A stretch of 64,000 bases of DNA, from assembly GCA_963816795.1 (NCBI GenBank), contig CAWFLT010000011.1, forward strand, positions 186,001 to 250,000, read 5' to 3'. A program made the translations under genes and the position numbers. Shown piece by piece: positions 60,671 to 64,000 of the stretch. The DNA comes from CAWFLT01 sp963816795. GTDB lineage: Bacteria > Acidobacteriota > Vicinamibacteria > Vicinamibacterales > SCN-69-37. Positions within the stretch are counted from its first letter, which is position 1. The number at the start of each line of letters is the position of its first letter. The notes beneath the pieces were generated by a model that was not told where the DNA came from, ran no database searches, and saw only the letters and a list, made by a program, of their open reading frames with translations.

Positions 60671-60698
60671 TTAGACCCCGGCAGACGGCCGGAGTTCC
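60671..60698 (-). promoter_or_regulatory. Putative ECF (RpoE-like) promoter of the sigma/anti-sigma pair
   Basis: Minus strand GGAACT (60693-60698), a 16-nt spacer and GTCTAA (60671-60676), very close to the RpoE-type consensus. Predicted transcription start at about 60664, 37 nt before ATG 60627. Confidence 0.7.
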
Positions 60699-60708
60699 CG
60701 ACGATAAG

Positions 60709-62115
60709 ATGGACCGGGTGAAACGGGTCCTCACACTGTTGGGACTGCTGGTCGCTGGCGCCGGTCTGGCAGCCGCCGGGGTCACGCTCGTGCAGCGGCT
60801 GGGCGACGAGCGGCAGTACCGCGCCCTGCTGGCGCAGGGCGAGCAGGCGCTCGACGCCGGCAACGCATATGGCGCCATCGAGGCGTTCAGCGGCGCGCTG
60901 GCGATCCGGCCCGGCTCGATGGTCGCGTATTACCGGCGCGGCGAGGCGTACCGCGTCCAGAACCAGCCGGCTGAAGCCGTGTCCAACCTGCGGGAGGCCG
61001 CCCGGCTGGCTCCCCAGGCGCCCGAACCGCTCATCGCGCTGGGCGACCTGTACAGCGCCGCCGGTGACGACACGCAAGCTGCGACGTGGTACGGCGCGGC
61101 CGCGGACCGGCTGAAAGATGAAGACCCGCTGCTGCTGTACCGGCTCGCGCTCGCCCGGTATCGGGCGGGGATGCCGGCGACGGCCGTCGCTCCACTGCAG
61201 GAAGCCATCGAGCGGCGTGACAGCTTCGCCGAAGCGCACTATCTCCTGGGCCTGGTCTATCGGGACGTGCGCAACTTCGACGCGGCGACCGCCTCGCTCG
61301 AGCAGGCCCTCCGTATCGATCCAGGGCTGATCGCCGCCCGCGAAGAGCTCGCCGACCTGCACCGCACGCAGGGCCGCACCGTGGACGAGATGCAACAGCT
61401 GCAGAGCCTCGCGGCCCGCGATAGCCAGGTCACCCGCAGGGTCGCGATCGCGCTCGCCGAAGCGCGGTACGGCCAGTACGACGGCGCCTTGCGGACGCTG
61501 TCGGACGCGCAAGCCGCCGCGCCGGCAGATTCGCGGGTCCAGGTCGCCCTCGGCCGCGTCCATCTGGCCCGCGCCGAGCGCACGCGCGATCGCGAGTCGA
61601 TCTCGCGCGCGATGATCATCCTCGAGCGCGCGCTTGGCGGGACGGTCCGGCGGAGCGAAGGCCTCGCGCTGTACGGCCGGGCGCTGGCCCTCTCCGGCGA
61701 CCTGGCCGGGGCCGAGCGGCTGCTGCGCGACGCGGTCGCCACGTCCCCCGTCGATCTCGAAGCGTTTCAGTATCTCGCCGACGTGGCCGAGCGGCTCTCG
61801 CACGACCTCGTGGCGCGCGACGCCCTCGTCAACCTCGACGTCCTGCAAGGCGACACCGCCGACGCCAGCGTCCGCGCGAATCGCGCGCGGCGGATCGGCG
61901 CCCTGTCGCTTCGGGCCGGCGATCCGAAAACCTCAGCGACCTACCTCAACCGCGCCGTCGACGCCGGCCACGCGGACCCGGCGACGCTCGGAGAGTTGGC
62001 GCGGGCCCGCTGGCTCTCCGGCGACGCCGCCGCCGCGCGCGCCGTGCTCGCGCGGGCCATGCAAGCGGCACCGCGCGACGCGGAGCTGCAACGGATCGCG
62101 CGGATGATCAAGTGA
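60709..62115 (+). CDS. TPR-repeat protein with N-terminal membrane anchor
   Basis: 468 residues from ATG 60709. One N-terminal TM segment (VLTLLGLLVAGAGLAAAGVT) is followed by about ten tetratricopeptide repeats of 34 residues (YRALLAQGEQALDAGNAYGA, AYYRRGEAYRVQNQPAEAVS, AHYLLGLVYRDVRNFDAATA). This is a protein-interaction scaffold facing the periplasm if the anchor inserts normally. Divergent from the sigma factor, with an 81-bp shared promoter region. No enzymatic motif; partner unknown. Confidence 0.85.
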   Translation: MDRVKRVLTLLGLLVAGAGLAAAGVTLVQRLGDERQYRALLAQGEQALDAGNAYGAIEAFSGALAIRPGSMVAYYRRGEAYRVQNQPAEAVSNLREAARLAPQAPEPLIALGDLYSAAGDDTQAATWYGAAADRLKDEDPLLLYRLALARYRAGMPATAVAPLQEAIERRDSFAEAHYLLGLVYRDVRNFDAATASLEQALRIDPGLIAAREELADLHRTQGRTVDEMQQLQSLAARDSQVTRRVAIALAEARYGQYDGALRTLSDAQAAAPADSRVQVALGRVHLARAERTRDRESISRAMIILERALGGTVRRSEGLALYGRALALSGDLAGAERLLRDAVATSPVDLEAFQYLADVAERLSHDLVARDALVNLDVLQGDTADASVRANRARRIGALSLRAGDPKTSATYLNRAVDAGHADPATLGELARARWLSGDAAAARAVLARAMQAAPRDAELQRIARMIK

Positions 62116-62136
62116 AGACGCCCGCGCCGCAGAGCG

Positions 62137-62235
62137 GCGCGGCCCGAGGCGTGGGGGTGGGGCCCGACGCCGCTGAGTAAAGTTGGCCAACTTTTGTTAG
62201 AGGCGCGGGGCCCCACCCCCGCGCTCGGGCCGCGC
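62137..62235. repeat. Large GC-rich inverted repeat between convergent genes
   Basis: Arms 62137-62165 and 62208-62235 share GCGCGGCCCGAG at the outer ends and GGGGGTGGGGCCC at the inner ends as reverse complements, with a small mismatch in the middle. A smaller hairpin (AAAGTTGGCCAACTTT, 62180-62195) sits in the loop. It probably ends transcription of the TPR gene and of the permease operon. Confidence 0.8.
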
Positions 62236-62256
62236 GCCGTCGCGGCGCGCGGGCGA

Positions 62257-63051
62257 TCACGTCGCTCGCGGGTCGAACCGATCGCGCAGCGCATCACCCG
62301 CGAAGTTGAAGCCCATGACGAGAATCGCGATCGACAGACCTGGCACCAGGGTCAGATGCGGCGCTTCGAACAGATGCGATCGGCCCGCATCCAGCATCGT
62401 GCCCCAGCTCGGCGTCGGCGGCTGCACGCCGAGTCCGAGGAAGCTGAGCGAGGCTTCCGCGATGATCGCCCCCGCCATGCCGAGCGTCGCCTGCACCGTG
62501 ACGGCTGAAAACGTCGCCGGGATCACGTGTCGCAACAGGACGCGCGAGACGGGGGCGCCCATCGCGCGGGCCGCCTGCACATACTCGAGCTCGCGCACTT
62601 TCAGCACCTGGCCGCGCACCAGCCGCGCGTAGCCCACCCATCCGATCACGACCAGCGCCAGCACGACGTTCGTCAGGCTCGGGCCGAGCACCGCGACCAG
62701 CGCAATCGCCAGCAGGATGCCGGGAAACGCCAGCAGCACATCCATCACGCGGCCCAGCAGGTCGTCGATCCAGCCGCCGGCGTAGCCCGCAATGGCGCCG
62801 AGGCCAACGCCGACAATCGATGAGATGGTCACGACCGTAAACCCCACCAGGAGCGAGATCCGCGCGCCCGCGAGCAGCCGGGCCAGCACGTCGCGGCCGA
62901 GCTCGTCCAGGCCGAGCGGATGACCGAGCGACGGTCCTGCGAGCCGAAGCGGCAGGTCCTGCGCCACCGGATCCTGCGGGACCAGCCACGGGCCGAACAC
63001 GGCCGCCACGACCGCGAAGATCACGACGCCCAAACCGATGCGGCGCGTCAC
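62257..63051 (-). CDS. dppC: Peptide/nickel-type ABC transporter permease (DppC-like)
   Basis: Inner-membrane permease of an oligopeptide/dipeptide ABC importer. GTG 63051 overlaps the dppB stop (GTGA). An N-terminal TM (LGVVIFAVVAAVFGPWLVPQ), an OppC-type linker (GHPLGLDELGRDVLARLLAG), five further helices and the EAA loop (EYVQAARAMGAPVSRVLLRH) that contacts the ATPase. C-terminus SFLGLGVQPPTPSWGTMLDA is typical of the family. 264 residues. The ATPase and binding-protein genes are not in the window. Confidence 0.93.
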   Translation of the reverse strand: MTRRIGLGVVIFAVVAAVFGPWLVPQDPVAQDLPLRLAGPSLGHPLGLDELGRDVLARLLAGARISLLVGFTVVTISSIVGVGLGAIAGYAGGWIDDLLGRVMDVLLAFPGILLAIALVAVLGPSLTNVVLALVVIGWVGYARLVRGQVLKVRELEYVQAARAMGAPVSRVLLRHVIPATFSAVTVQATLGMAGAIIAEASLSFLGLGVQPPTPSWGTMLDAGRSHLFEAPHLTLVPGLSIAILVMGFNFAGDALRDRFDPRAT

Positions 63052-63989
63052 TGGTAACGAATCCTCGGATCGAGCCACGCATAGGCCAGGTCGACGAGCA
63101 GATTCATCGCGACGTACGTCACGGCGATGAACAGGATGCAGCCCTGCACCAGCGGATAGTCGCGGAAGTTGATCGCCTGAATCAGCAGGCGGCCCACGCC
63201 CGGCCAGGCAAAGATCGTCTCGGTGATGATCGTTCCCGTGAGCACGGCGCCGAGCTGCAACCCGATGATGGTGACCACCGGGATCAGGCTGTTCCTGAGC
63301 GCGTGCGCGATGACGGCGCGCAGCCGCGACAGCCCGCGCGCGCGCGCGGCCAGGACGTAGAGCTCTCGCAGTTCGTCGATCAGGCTGGCCCGCGTCATCC
63401 GCGCCAGGATCGCGGCGAGCGCCGCCCCAAGCGTCACCGCCGGCAAGACCAGGTGCTGCCACGTGCCCGTGCCGGAGACCGGCAGCCAGCCCAGCGTCAC
63501 CGCAAACACGATCGCGAGCAGCGGGCCCAGCCAGAAGTTCGGCATCGAGATCCCGACCAGCGAGATCGCCATGGCCATCTGATCGATCCACCCGCCGCGA
63601 AAGATCGCCCCCACGATGCCGAGCGGAATCGCGATGACGATCGCGACGAGCATCGCCGCCAGCGCCAGTTGCGCGGTCCTGCCGAGCCGCTGGGCAATCT
63701 CCTGCCGAACCGGCGTGTTGTAGCGAAACGACGTGCCCAGATCCCCGCGTACGAGGCCGACGAGATAGTCGCGGTACTGCGAGGCGAGCGGCGCGTCGAG
63801 CCCGAGTTTGGCACGCAGATCCGCCAGGTCTGCCGGCGGCGCGGTTTCTCCGAGCATCGCTTCCGCCGGATCGCCCGGCACCAGGTGAATCAAGAGGAAC
63901 ACCAGCGTCGCCACGCCCAGCAGCACCGGGACGGTGAGCACAACGCGACGAACGGCGTAACGCAGCACGGCGCGGCGATGATCGCCCAA
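63048..63989 (-). CDS. dppB: Peptide/nickel-type ABC transporter permease (DppB-like)
   Basis: Partner permease to DppC. The open frame begins at TTG 63989; GTG 63968 (VLRYAVRRVVLTVPVLLGVA) is the more family-like start. Markers: LVFLLIHLVPGDPAEAMLGE, LGLDAPLASQYRDYLVGLVR, DLGTSFRYNTPV and the EAA loop LYVLAARARGLSRLRAVIAH. Six helices in about 307-313 residues. Further operon genes probably lie beyond the window edge. Confidence 0.93.
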   Translation of the reverse strand: MGDHRRAVLRYAVRRVVLTVPVLLGVATLVFLLIHLVPGDPAEAMLGETAPPADLADLRAKLGLDAPLASQYRDYLVGLVRGDLGTSFRYNTPVRQEIAQRLGRTAQLALAAMLVAIVIAIPLGIVGAIFRGGWIDQMAMAISLVGISMPNFWLGPLLAIVFAVTLGWLPVSGTGTWQHLVLPAVTLGAALAAILARMTRASLIDELRELYVLAARARGLSRLRAVIAHALRNSLIPVVTIIGLQLGAVLTGTIITETIFAWPGVGRLLIQAINFRDYPLVQGCILFIAVTYVAMNLLVDLAYAWLDPRIRYQ

Positions 63990-64000
63990 GCCCGCCCGTC

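Overview
High-GC bacterial chromosome segment with dense, mostly collinear operons. Gene content and style suggest an Acidobacteriota member, most likely Vicinamibacteria-like: an ADOP-type ABC permease, a tannase-like esterase, DUF4440 proteins, a SpoIVB S55 peptidase, a PhoD phosphatase, ECF sigma/anti-sigma pairs and many palindromic repeats. This is inferred from gene families only; no rRNA lies in the window.

Layout. 1-9.3 kb is accessory and eroded: an IS1182-type transposase cut by the window edge, a tannase/feruloyl esterase pseudogene joined to a kinase-tail remnant, a tandem DUF4440 pair, a frameshifted alpha/beta hydrolase, a Tat-exported PhoD phosphatase and a decayed ABC permease. 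9.3-9.9 kb holds four about 120-bp tandem repeats beside tRNA-Pro(CGG). 10-31 kb carries housekeeping genes: surE, a sodium:solute symporter, HAD and TerC proteins, a DnaJ-like chaperone with clpB and ftsH, rho, a CoA-binding protein, glcD, recG-rsmD-coaD-aminotransferase, an ECF sigma/anti-sigma/Spy-like operon, and a PfkB kinase. 31-40.7 kb runs on the plus strand: lexA, DUF3467, nth with a minimal zincin, rsmA, RNase J, ftsK, an AMIN/amidase cell-wall hydrolase and a small membrane protein.

40.7-55.1 kb is one minus-strand aromatic amino acid supra-operon: leader peptide, aroDE, trpE, trpG, trpD, trpC, trpF, trpB, trpA, chorismate mutase, aroF, tyrA, acetoacetyl-CoA synthetase, a JAMM protease and pepA, most joined by 4-bp ATGA/GTGA overlaps. 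Its 5' end has a textbook transcription attenuator: a 31-codon leader with a Trp-Ser-Tyr-Trp-Trp-Trp-Phe run, mutually exclusive antiterminator and terminator hairpins, and a U-tract just before the aroDE ribosome binding site. 55-64 kb has an S55 peptidase, a secreted beta-propeller protein, a second ECF sigma/anti-sigma pair, a TPR protein and two DppB/DppC-type permeases.

A caution for all coordinates: about a dozen genes, many normally essential (clpB, ftsK, rsmA, RNase J, trpD, aroDE), carry single-base frameshifts, almost all +1. Several apparent fusions (AroDE-TrpE, TrpD-TrpC, DnaJ-ClpB) resolve into normal overlapping genes once one base is removed. This looks like insertion-biased sequencing or assembly error rather than real gene loss. 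The tannase and ADOP permease genes, with many shifts each, look more degraded.
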